Origin: an uncultured Flavobacteriales bacterium
GTDB lineage: Bacteria > Bacteroidota > Bacteroidia > Flavobacteriales_D > Sanyastnellaceae
Length of the DNA: 6,166 nt
Assembly (NCBI GenBank): GCA_913057815.1
Contig: CAJXOV010000147.1
Span: 1 to 6,166, forward strand
Direction: 5' to 3'
A model generated the notes under the pieces. The model ran no database searches. It saw only the letters and a list, made by a program, of their open reading frames with translations, and was not told the origin of the DNA. The position numbers and the translations under genes were made by a program. This document shows, piece by piece, positions 1 through 6,166 of the stretch. Position 1 is the first letter of the stretch, and each line of letters starts with the position of its first letter.

Positions 1-39
1 CTCTATTCGTCGGCAGCGTCAGATGTGTATAAGAGACAG
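1..39 (+). other. Nextera sequencing adapter (artefact)
   Basis: This is library sequence, not organism DNA. Bases 21-39 are the 19-bp Tn5 mosaic end AGATGTGTATAAGAGACAG, bases 7-20 are the Nextera read-1 arm TCGTCGGCAGCGTC, and bases 1-6 (CTCTAT) match the end of the i5 index CTCTCTAT. Native sequence begins at base 40. The dsbD reading frame runs into the adapter, so any codons read below base 40 are spurious. Confidence 0.98.
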
Positions 40-1753
40 CATCAGTATACAGAGATACCAGAATTACTTTATCTCTTAAAATTTCGGCTATTTCTGGGAC
101 CACCCACACGTTTTCTTCCATTCTTCTGCAATTAACGCAAGTCCATCCTGTATAATCTACAAGAACAGGCTTACCCTCTTCTACAGAAACTTCTTGAGCC
201 GCTTCTAAGTCATTCTTAAAGCGTGGCTCCACATGTAGCGAGTGACCTCCGCCTCCGCCAAACGACCCGCCAGACTCTGCATAAAATGTAGGCGGTGGAA
301 ATCCAGCAATCATTTTTAATGGTGCTCCCCACATTCCTGGAAGTAAATAAATTGTCATTATCATAAACAAGAACCCAAACAAGAATCGTGGAATGCTTAG
401 TTTCTCAAATGGAGAATCATGAGGAAACCTCAATTTACCAAATAAGTAAAGTGTAATTATTGCAGATACTGCTATCCAGATTGCTATAAATAATTCTCTT
501 GTTAGAAATTCCCACTGTAGCGTTAAATCTGCATTTGAAAGGAATTTGAAAGCAAATCCTATTTCTAATAACCCAAGTACAACCTTCACTACATTCAACC
601 ATCCTCCAGATTGAGGCATAGAATTCAACCAACTAGGAAAGATAGCAAATAAGGCGAAAGGAATAGAAAGCGCTAGAGAGAAACCAAACATTACTGCTGC
701 TGGACCCATTAACCCTCCCTGAGCAGCACCAGCTAATGCAGAACCAATAATTGGCCCTGTACATGAGAAGGATACAATGGCCAAGGTAGCAGCCATAAAG
801 AATATCCCCATTATACCACCTCTGTCTGCTGCGCTATCGGCTTTATTCGCCCATGAAGCAGGAAGAGTTATTTCGAACGCTCCTAAAAAAGAAAGTCCAA
901 ATGCAAATAATACCGCAAACATGAATAAGTTAAACAAGTAATGCACTGAAAGTGCATACATGGCATCTGGTCCAAAAATATAACTTATCAATAATCCTAA
1001 CCCAGTATAGATAAATATGATGAAGAAAGCATAAATCAATGCATTCTTTATTCCCTGAGCTCTATTCTTACTTTGTTTAGTAAAGAAACTAACCGTCATA
1101 GGAATGAGAGGGAATACACAAGGAGTTAAAAGAGCCAAAAACCCTGCTATTACCCCAAAGATAAAGAGGCCCCAAGTAGAATCCGGAACATCATCCTCAG
1201 ACCCATGCTCTTCGGTATTGTCATGTCCTGCCTCTTCAACAGGCTCAGGGCACATTTCAAAATCTACTGGTTTAGAAATAGCCTGACTTAAATCAAAGTC
1301 AAAATCTATATCTTTAGGAGGAAGACATTTACTTTCATCACAAACCATGAAAGAAAGAAACCCTTTGATATTCGTTACTGTATCCGAGTTCAATTTAATC
1401 TTCTGCCACCAATTAACCGTTCCTTCAAAGAAAGCCAACTCCATATCAAAGTTAGGGTCATACTCTGTAATAGTCTGATTAGAACATTCCAATACACTAT
1501 CAACTTTAGCCCAACCTTCAGACTCATTGAAACTAAACCAAGTTGGTAATGGCCCATCATTACTACTTAAGTATTGAGAATAAGTGTGCCAATGCTCTTC
1601 TATATCTGAAGTAAAGACTAATTCATATTCAGAATTACCTAAATCATAAGCTTGCCACTTCCATTTTACAGGATCTTCTATCTGCGCACTTACAGAAGAA
1701 ATTAGTATATAGGAAACCAACAGTAAAATAAACCCTTTGAATCTTAAACTCAT
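40..1753 (-). CDS. dsbD: Thiol:disulfide interchange protein DsbD, 3' end cut off
   Basis: Inner-membrane protein that carries electrons from cytoplasmic thioredoxin to periplasmic disulfides, feeding disulfide isomerisation and cytochrome c maturation. I translated 571 residues from the ATG at 1753. A Sec signal peptide (MSLRFKG, then FILLLVSYILISS, likely cleavage VSA-Q after residue 23) precedes a periplasmic alpha domain at about 25-165 with the cysteine pair C138/C143 followed by LPP. Eight hydrophobic segments at about 192-473 form the beta domain, with the redox cysteines C212 in TPCVFPLIPM and C331 in SFSCTGPI. A glycine-rich linker (about 493-504) leads to a thioredoxin-like gamma domain carrying CVNC (C539/C542) in GWTCVNCRR. 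All six catalytic cysteines of the three-domain DsbD plan are present. The gene is cut by the adapter after residue 571 (YTD), so roughly half of the gamma domain is missing. It lies 78 bp after yhhQ. The domain order rules out a simple CcdA. Confidence 0.95.
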
Positions 1754-1773
1754 GTTTTTTAATTTTCGAACTC

Positions 1774-1781
1774 TAAAGATA
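1774..1781 (-). promoter_or_regulatory. Possible -7 element of a dsbD promoter
   Basis: On the minus strand the octamer reads TATCTTTA, one mismatch from the Bacteroidota -7 consensus TAnnTTTG. It lies 20 nt before the dsbD ATG, which would leave a very short leader. No TTTG-type -33 element is seen at the usual 19-21 nt upstream, so this remains a weak call. If real, dsbD could be transcribed apart from yhhQ. Confidence 0.25.
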
Positions 1782-1809
1782 CGTACAATTCTATCTTAGG
1801 GTTTAAATG

Positions 1810-1824
1810 ATTTGTATATCAAAT
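1810..1824. repeat. Small inverted repeat in the yhhQ-dsbD gap
   Basis: ATTTG-TATAT-CAAAT is a perfect 5-bp inverted repeat around a 5-bp AT spacer, 7 bp after the yhhQ stop codon. It has no following T-run on the minus strand, so it is not a good terminator. It could be a small operator-like dyad upstream of dsbD, or chance in AT-rich DNA. Confidence 0.25.
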
Positions 1825-1831
1825 TGGACTT

Positions 1832-2527
1832 TTAAGCAAAATCAATCTCTTCATTCTCCTTAAGCCCAAAGTAACCTCTAGCCCAATAAACTACTGCATA
1901 TAAGATGGGTGTATCCAACAGAGCTATGATGACTTTGAAAAGGAAACCAGCACCTAAGAATGGAAGAAAATTCGACCAAGCTATTTCTCCTGCCTGGCAA
2001 AGAACTAGTAGCACCACAGCTGTATCTATTAACTGAGAGGGAATCGTAGAAAAATTATTCCTCAGCCAAAGCTTTTTACCCTGTGTACGTGTTTTCCAAA
2101 AATGATAGATTCTTACGTCTATAAACTGAGCTATCAAATAAGCCAACATCGAACTAGTAATAGCAGCTCCTGTGTTCCCAAAAACAGCACTAAATTCTGA
2201 GTCATTTACCGGTGAAAAAGATACAGCAGTCACATGATCGGAAATCATCACTAGAACCAAAACTAAAACACTGACAACTACACCAGACAAAACCACTTTG
2301 CTAGCGGTCTTTTTACCATACAATTCTGAAATTAAATCAGTAACTAAGAAAGTAACTGGGTAAGCAATTATTCCTACACTCACTACTAAGTTTAGATCCG
2401 AACTTTCCGACTGAAAATATGAGAAAAACTTCTTGAATATTAAATTACATGCTACTAAGCTGGCTATAAAAACCCCACTGAGAACTAGCAATAAACTTAG
2501 AGCTTTATCTTTCTTATAAATATCCAT
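1832..2527 (-). CDS. yhhQ: Queuosine precursor transporter, YhhQ/Vut_1 family
   Basis: Integral membrane protein of 231 residues. It belongs to the family once called DUF165 or 'conserved hypothetical integral membrane protein', whose E. coli member YhhQ imports the queuosine precursors preQ0 and preQ1; substrate here is inferred from the family. Family marks are YPVTFLVTDLISELYGKK (56-73), AQFIDVRIYHFWK (133-145), WLRNNFSTIPSQLIDT (154-169) and FKVIIALLDTPILY (197-210). Hydrophobic stretches at about 9-31, 46-66, 76-96, 120-137, 165-180 and 185-218 fit about six membrane spans. The length is close to E. coli YhhQ (221). The ATG at 2527 lies only 2 nt after the tilS stop, which points to co-transcription and probably coupled translation. 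Its neighbour tilS also acts on tRNA position 34. Nothing is missing or broken. Confidence 0.92.
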   Translation of the reverse strand: MDIYKKDKALSLLLVLSGVFIASLVACNLIFKKFFSYFQSESSDLNLVVSVGIIAYPVTFLVTDLISELYGKKTASKVVLSGVVVSVLVLVLVMISDHVTAVSFSPVNDSEFSAVFGNTGAAITSSMLAYLIAQFIDVRIYHFWKTRTQGKKLWLRNNFSTIPSQLIDTAVVLLVLCQAGEIAWSNFLPFLGAGFLFKVIIALLDTPILYAVVYWARGYFGLKENEEIDFA

Positions 2528-2529
2528 TT

Positions 2530-3846
2530 TTAAGCGGTTATAAGTAGTTTGTAGTGTTTAATCTCTTTGTTTGCAATACTTGTGAATTCTGACGCTCTTA
2601 ACCCTATCACCCATATTACTTCTTCTTTATGTACCAAAACTAAAGTTGACTTCTTCTGGCTCACAGGAATTTTCTTCTGAATTAATAGGTCGCTAACCTT
2701 TTGTCTTCCCTTCATTCCGAATGGCTGAAAACTATCTCCATTTTTCCAAACCCTTACAGAAAGATCTTCCAATCGGATGGTAGATTTGAGATAAATAAAA
2801 TCAATTCCTAAATCCTTAGAAAACGTCACTTTTTCTTCCGAAATTAAAAGTGTTTTATTCAACAAAGAGTATTTCCTTAGAGAGTCAATTTTAAGGACAA
2901 AATCGCCTTCGGTTTGAATAGTGCTTTTATCTAATATAAGATTCCTCCGGTCCCTCCAAAAAGTATAAGTCGATCCTTCTACTCTTTTCCCTGTTTGCGA
3001 GTCTAGCAATTTAACAACCTCTCCTCTTACAGAAGCGGATTCTTCCAGGGGTGCTAACATGTAAAACAGCATTAGATCACGATAGCCCCACGCTAACATT
3101 TGTTCTACCTCCAGAACATACCCAGTGGTGGTTCTTTTACTCTTGGAATCCCAGTTAAGATTAGCTTGCTCAATTATTAACATTTCAGCCTGAGACGCAT
3201 GACTAGAAAATTCGCTAATATTTTTCACAAACGCACCGTTTAACTCATCTAACAAGGGGAATACTTCATTTCTAATCTTATTTCGAGAGTATTTATTAGA
3301 ACTATTGGACGCATCCCGCCTATACGGAACATTACTTTCTTTAACATAAGAAAGAATTTCTGATTGAGGTATGTTTAAAAACGGTCTTATCAAGCCATCT
3401 CTTTTCATGCTCATCCCTTTGGATCCTCCTATGCCTGCTCCTCTACATAAATTAAAAAGGACAGTTTCCGCTTGATCATTTTGGTGATGAGCTGTCAACA
3501 CTTTACTCACATAAAACTCCTCCATCAACTGATGGAACCATTCATACCTAATCTTCCTGGCTTCTTGCTGGACACCATGCTTAGAACTAATTTCAGCATG
3601 CTTAATTGAAATAGGAATGGAATTAGCTTTACAATAATCGCTAACTACTATTTCATCCAAGTTAGAGTCTTCTCCTCTTAAATGATAGTTTACATGTGCC
3701 ACATGAAGGTTATACTCTAAATATTGCAACGCAGATAAAAGCGCCATGGAATCTGCACCACCACTAACAGCAAGTAGTAGTAATTCATCTTTTTCAATAA
3801 GTTGATGAACGGTAATATTCTCTTGTAATAGTTTAATCAATTGCAT
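2530..3846 (-). CDS. tilS: tRNA(Ile)-lysidine synthase TilS
   Basis: Cytoplasmic ATP-dependent enzyme that joins lysine to C34 of the CAU anticodon of tRNA-Ile2, making lysidine so that the tRNA reads AUA and is charged with isoleucine. It is normally essential. The product is 438 residues and complete. The N-terminal PP-loop ATPase carries SGGADS at 28-33, HVNYHLRG at 51-58, EARKIRYEWF at 95-104 and TAHHQNDQAET at 118-128, all expected of TilS. A middle helical region follows, and the C-terminal TilS domain begins near W367 with GDSFQPFGMKG and continues into KKIP. The long form with this C-terminal domain matches E. coli-type TilS. The ATG at 3846 lies inside the end of pabB (14-nt overlap, different frame), so translational coupling is likely. 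The yhhQ gene follows after 2 nt. Confidence 0.96.
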   Translation of the reverse strand: MQLIKLLQENITVHQLIEKDELLLLAVSGGADSMALLSALQYLEYNLHVAHVNYHLRGEDSNLDEIVVSDYCKANSIPISIKHAEISSKHGVQQEARKIRYEWFHQLMEEFYVSKVLTAHHQNDQAETVLFNLCRGAGIGGSKGMSMKRDGLIRPFLNIPQSEILSYVKESNVPYRRDASNSSNKYSRNKIRNEVFPLLDELNGAFVKNISEFSSHASQAEMLIIEQANLNWDSKSKRTTTGYVLEVEQMLAWGYRDLMLFYMLAPLEESASVRGEVVKLLDSQTGKRVEGSTYTFWRDRRNLILDKSTIQTEGDFVLKIDSLRKYSLLNKTLLISEEKVTFSKDLGIDFIYLKSTIRLEDLSVRVWKNGDSFQPFGMKGRQKVSDLLIQKKIPVSQKKSTLVLVHKEEVIWVIGLRASEFTSIANKEIKHYKLLITA

Positions 3847-5047
3847 GAACGGCTTTTTTCAGAGCAGATACTTTTAATAGGCACTCTCGGTATTCGCTTT
3901 CAGGTTTTGAACTTGCTGTAATAGCTCCACCTGCCATTAATGAAAGATACTTCTTTTCCGAATTATAGAGTAAAGATCGAATAACCACATTGAAAGTAAA
4001 ATCTCCTTCAGGTGTGAAAAAGCCTATAGCACCGCTGTAAAGTCCTCGTTTACTTTCCTCAAATTTTTCTATGATTTTCATAGCACTGATTTTAGGGGCG
4101 CCAGTCATTGACCCCATTGGGAAAGTAGTTTTTATAATTTCAGAATTCTCTACTCCTTCTTTTATTTCGCTGCTGACAGTACTGATCATGTGATGAAGCG
4201 TTTTAAAGGTATATATTCCAAAGAGCTCATCTACTTTCACAGAGCTCTTCTTAGCAGTTTTAGAAAGGTCATTTCTCACAAGATCTACAATCATTACGTT
4301 TTCTGACCGCTCTTTTTCATCTGCTAAAAGCTGAAGTTTTAGTTTTTCATCTTCTGCTTCATTATCCCCTCTTTTAACAGTTCCTTTTATTGGTTTGGAG
4401 ACTAATCTACTCCCTTCTTTTTCTAAATACAGTTCCGGACTGCAACAGATGGCATGAATTTCATTGTGTTGGAAATAGCACGAGTATGGAGCTGAGGTCA
4501 TATCATTGGCGGCATTATAAGTGGCCAATGGTGCTAAAGAGATGTTTTCCTGAAAAAACTCTACACAATAATTCGCTTCATAAATATCTCCTCTTTGAAT
4601 GTGTTTTAAAATTCCGGTTACATCAGAAAGGTATTTTTCTTTTGGTGTTCTAGAATTAAAACTTAAATGAATGTCTTCATTATTTGGCTCAGGTTTGAGT
4701 AGATCAAACGGGTTTATATTTTCAGAAAACTCCTGATCATAGTTAGCCAGAATCTCAAAAGAATCATCATTATTCATTTGGAAAACTACTTTCGGAACGA
4801 AAAAGCACATTTCAGGAAAGCTTAATCCATCATTATTTTCACTCGTTAAGTTTTCCACCTGATTTTTTAGATCATAGGACATAAAACCGAAAACCCATTT
4901 TTTGTGTTTTTTCACAAAAACATCCAATGAATCAAAATCATGGCCCCCGTTCAGCACATATTCTTCATGTACTCCCACAGCCATAAGGTTAGGTTCGGAG
5001 TCTGAATTACTATTGAGAAAAACTATGCTATTTTTTGAAGTCTTCAT
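3833..5047 (-). CDS. pabB: Aminodeoxychorismate synthase component I (PabB)
   Basis: Chorismate-binding enzyme that, with a glutamine amidotransferase (PabA), makes 4-amino-4-deoxychorismate for p-aminobenzoate and folate. From the ATG at 5047 it is 404 residues. The C-terminal chorismate domain shows GDIYEANYCVEF (153-164), PIKGTVKRG (219-227), MIVDLVRNDL (252-261), FPMGSMTGAPK (309-319) and AGGAIT (372-377). The lysine K221 in PIKGT is the PabB mark; anthranilate synthase TrpE has PIAGT there. The N-terminal part is divergent, with FGFMSYDLKNQVENL near 53-67. A TTG at 5110, directly after an in-frame stop, could extend it by 21 residues, but that extension has no family look and overlaps promoter-like sequence, so I prefer ATG 5047. 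No pabA or pabC lies in the window. It is first gene of the pabB-tilS-yhhQ run. Confidence 0.92.
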   Translation of the reverse strand: MKTSKNSIVFLNSNSDSEPNLMAVGVHEEYVLNGGHDFDSLDVFVKKHKKWVFGFMSYDLKNQVENLTSENNDGLSFPEMCFFVPKVVFQMNNDDSFEILANYDQEFSENINPFDLLKPEPNNEDIHLSFNSRTPKEKYLSDVTGILKHIQRGDIYEANYCVEFFQENISLAPLATYNAANDMTSAPYSCYFQHNEIHAICCSPELYLEKEGSRLVSKPIKGTVKRGDNEAEDEKLKLQLLADEKERSENVMIVDLVRNDLSKTAKKSSVKVDELFGIYTFKTLHHMISTVSSEIKEGVENSEIIKTTFPMGSMTGAPKISAMKIIEKFEESKRGLYSGAIGFFTPEGDFTFNVVIRSLLYNSEKKYLSLMAGGAITASSKPESEYRECLLKVSALKKAVHAID

Positions 5048-5091
5048 TCCAATTTTGGGAATTATAGTCCAATTACGGGAACACTTTGAAT

Positions 5092-5122
5092 TAACTCTAT
5101 TTACAAACAACTAATAAACAAA
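5092..5122 (-). promoter_or_regulatory. Possible promoter of the pabB-tilS-yhhQ operon
   Basis: On the minus strand TTTG (5122-5119) is followed after 19 nt by TAGAGTTA (5099-5092), a partial match to the Bacteroidota -33 TTTG / -7 TAnnTTTG promoter with the normal spacing. It would start transcripts about 40 nt before the pabB ATG at 5047. The -7 match is imperfect and several other TTTG words lie nearby, so the exact position is uncertain. Confidence 0.25.
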
Positions 5123-5143
5123 CGTTTAAAACAAACAACCTAA
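5103..5143. repeat. Direct repeat upstream of pabB with a central palindrome
   Basis: ACAAACAACTAA (5103-5114) recurs as ACAAACAACCTAA (5131-5143), 28 bp apart, with the palindrome AAACGTTT (5120-5127) between them. Read on the minus strand this gives repeated GTTGTTTG words ahead of pabB. It may be a duplicated promoter or regulator site, or simple low-complexity sequence. Confidence 0.4.
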
Positions 5144-5147
5144 AGGC

Positions 5148-5237
5148 ATGAGCATTGCACTATGGGAAATACTCTCGTTAATTCCTAATAGAATCAAACA
5201 TTCACAGAGTATTTACGACAGATTATTAACTCAATAA
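5148..5237 (+). CDS. Hypothetical 29-residue small ORF
   Basis: An ATG-to-TAA ORF of 29 codons begins MSIALWEILSL and ends with IYDRLLTQ. Its stop codon is 1 nt before the terminator stem, an arrangement typical of a real small gene, and TAAAGG stands just before the ATG, though too close to act as a normal ribosome site. The N-terminal part is hydrophobic and could form an amphipathic helix; the rest is basic and polar. No family is recognised. An ORF this short can occur by chance, and the inverted repeat that lies inside it fits an RNA role equally well. Confidence 0.2.
   Translation: MSIALWEILSLIPNRIKHSQSIYDRLLTQ
5167..5214. repeat. 9-bp perfect inverted repeat with 30-nt loop
   Basis: AAATACTCT (5167-5175) pairs perfectly with AGAGTATTT (5206-5214). 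Inside the loop ATTC (5181-5184) can pair with GAAT (5191-5194). As RNA this would fold into a stem closing a small inner hairpin, about 25 nt before the terminator hairpin. As DNA it could be a spaced operator. The same pairing is available to a minus-strand transcript. Confidence 0.5.
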
Positions 5238-5238
5238 G

Positions 5239-5266
5239 AAGCTCCAATAACGATTGGAGCTTTTTT
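5239..5266. terminator. Rho-independent terminator, probably bidirectional
   Basis: The stem GCTCCAAT (5241-5248) pairs with ATTGGAGC (5253-5260) around the loop AACG, and two flanking A-T pairs extend it to 10 bp. On the plus strand it is followed by six T (5261-5266). On the minus strand it lies 8 nt after the lpdA stop codon and is followed by TTCTTATT, a weaker but T-rich tail. It can therefore end lpdA transcription, and would be even better for a plus-strand transcript coming from 5148 or before. Confidence 0.85.
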
Positions 5267-5274
5267 ATGCCATG

Positions 5275-6122
5275 TTAAATGTGTAATGCTCTATCACCCG
5301 TAGCCGCTAATGCCGCTTCTTTCATGGCTTCAGTAAACGTAGGATGAGCATGACTCATTCTACCAATATCTTCAGCACTTGCTCTAAACTCCATAGCTAC
5401 CACGGCTTCTGCTATCATATCTGCCGCTCTAGGCCCCACCATGTGAACACCTAAAATTTCATCTGTTTCTGCATGTGCTAAAACCTTCACCATTCCGTCC
5501 GTATCCATACTAGCTCTAGCTCTTCCACTGGCTTTGAATGGGAATACTCCTGATTTGTATGGAGTGCCTGCTTCTTTAAGCTGTTCTTCAGTCAGACCTA
5601 CTGCCGCCACTTCTGGCCATGTATAAACAACTCCAGGAATCAAATTATAATCTATATGTGGGTGTTGACCTGCCATCACTTCAGCCACAAAAGTTCCTTC
5701 CTCCTCAGCTTTATGAGCTAACATGGCTCCTTTAATCACATCACCAATAGCATAAATATTAGCCGCTCCAGTTTGTAGTTTTTCATTCACTTCAATCTTC
5801 CCTCTGCTATCCACTTTTACTGAAGTATTCTCTAAACCTAACTTATCAGTGTACGGTTTTCTTCCTACTGAAACCAAACAGTAATCTCCTTTAATTACTT
5901 GTTCTGCTCCTTTTTTATCGTCTGCTTTTATAGTAACACCTGTTTTAGTGGCTTTAACTTCTTTTACTTTATGAGAAAGCATAAACTTAACCCCAAGCTT
6001 CTTCATAGAACGCATCAATTCTTTACCACACGACTTATCCATGGTAGGAATAATTGAATCCAAATATTCTACTACAGTGACCTGCGAGCCTATTCTAGCA
6101 TAAACACTTCCTAATTCTAAAC
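5275..6122 (-). CDS. lpdA: Dihydrolipoyl dehydrogenase (E3), 5' end cut off
   Basis: FAD-dependent enzyme that reoxidises dihydrolipoamide with NAD+ in the pyruvate and 2-oxoglutarate dehydrogenase complexes and the glycine cleavage system. The frame is open from the adapter edge; 281 native residues can be read, beginning LELGSVYARIGSQVTVVEY, the second half of the NAD-binding Rossmann segment. Further marks are SVGRKPYTDKLGLE (from about residue 84), NIYAIGDV (FAD contact, ending about 128), VYTWPEVAAVGLTEEQLKEA (about 165-184) and HAHPTFTEAMKEAA (about 257-270), the C-terminal dimer domain with the catalytic His-Glu pair. About 190 N-terminal residues, including the redox CxxxxC site, lie outside the window, so the distinction from other disulfide reductases rests on the C-terminal half, which is strongly Lpd-like. 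A first start codon at 6063 (TTG) is internal and not the true start. The complex it serves cannot be told from here. A terminator follows at once. Confidence 0.95.
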
Positions 6123-6166
6123 CTGTCTCTTATACACATCTGACGCTGCCGACGAATAGAGAGGTG
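6123..6166 (-). other. Nextera sequencing adapter (artefact)
   Basis: Mirror image of the left-hand adapter. Bases 6123-6141 are the mosaic end as CTGTCTCTTATACACATCT, bases 6142-6155 are GACGCTGCCGACGA, bases 6156-6163 (ATAGAGAG) are the complement of i5 index CTCTCTAT, and GTG begins the flow-cell arm. Native sequence ends at base 6122, inside lpdA. Confidence 0.98.

Larger units (their letters stand above)
5144..5267 (+). ncRNA. Candidate small plus-strand transcript (sRNA or micro-gene)
   Basis: This is an inference from structure; I recognise no known RNA family. The stretch holds a perfect 9-bp inverted repeat (5167-5175 with 5206-5214) closing a 30-nt loop, then a strong hairpin followed by six T on the plus strand (5239-5266). 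That terminator is best oriented for a plus-strand transcript, yet no recognised plus-strand gene exists. The unit would be roughly 100-125 nt, divergent from pabB and convergent with lpdA. The 5' end is not defined and no clear plus-strand promoter is seen. The alternative is that everything here is just leader, spacer and a bidirectional terminator for lpdA. Confidence 0.25.

Noticed and set aside
435..632. Minus-strand ORF of 65 codons.
   Set aside because: It lies in another frame inside dsbD, whose long frame with all motifs is clear.
1104..1286. Plus-strand ORF of 60 codons.
   Set aside because: Antisense shadow of the dsbD linker and first membrane segment; no recognisable protein features.
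4390..4653. Plus-strand ORF of 87 codons.
   Set aside because: Antisense to the chorismate-binding domain of pabB; composition is that of a shadow frame.
3833..5047. Anthranilate synthase component I (TrpE) as the identity of this gene.
   Set aside because: The PIKGT lysine is the PabB signature and there are no tryptophan genes or trp-type leader nearby.
4902..5114. Plus-strand ORF of 70 codons overlapping the pabB 5' end.
   Set aside because: Antisense shadow of pabB with no leader or family features.
5239..5266. Riboswitch or attenuator for pabB.
   Set aside because: The hairpin lies about 190 bp upstream of the pabB start, beyond the probable promoter, and no alternative antiterminator pairing was seen.
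1..6166. Terminal inverted repeats of about 39 bp, looking like the ends of a transposon.
   Set aside because: They are exactly the Nextera adapter with the Tn5 mosaic end and an i5 index; no transposase lies between them and both flanking genes are ordinary chromosomal genes.

Overview
The window looks like a short piece of chromosome from a member of the Bacteroidota, most probably the Cytophagales (a Marivirga/Roseivirga/Fulvivirga-like marine group). The signs are AT-rich DNA, genes with no convincing Shine-Dalgarno sequence, promoter-like TTTG and TAnnTTTG words, and the character of the proteins. The lineage is inferred from protein style and has not been tested by a search. Every recognisable gene lies on the minus strand.

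Both ends are not biological. Bases 1-39 and 6123-6166 are Illumina Nextera tagmentation adapter (Tn5 mosaic end, the TCGTCGGCAGCGTC arm and part of an i5 index), in mirror orientation. The native insert is therefore about 40-6122, and the two outer genes are cut by the library boundary, not by biology.

Reading the minus strand 5' to 3' (right to left): the C-terminal 60% or so of lpdA (dihydrolipoyl dehydrogenase, E3 of the 2-oxoacid dehydrogenase complexes); a 160-bp intergenic region with a strong hairpin terminator, a 9-bp inverted repeat and a possible tiny plus-strand transcript; then a compact cluster of pabB (aminodeoxychorismate synthase component I, folate branch), tilS (tRNA-Ile lysidine synthase) and a yhhQ/Vut-family queuosine-precursor transporter. 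pabB and tilS overlap by 14 nt, and tilS and yhhQ are 2 nt apart. After a 78-bp gap comes dsbD (membrane thiol:disulfide reductase), cut inside its C-terminal thioredoxin domain.

The pabB-tilS-yhhQ unit is very probably one operon. Two of its three members serve wobble position 34 of tRNA anticodons: lysidine in tRNA-Ile2, and queuosine through its precursors. pabB supplies p-aminobenzoate for folate. dsbD has its own leader and may be transcribed separately or by read-through, since no clear terminator separates it from yhhQ.

This is mostly ordinary housekeeping DNA. The least explained stretch is 5111-5274, between the divergent 5' end of pabB and the convergent 3' end of lpdA. There a plus-strand unit (29-codon ORF, internal hairpin, immediate terminator) could be an undescribed small RNA or micropeptide gene. 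No mobile element, CRISPR array, tRNA or rRNA was seen.
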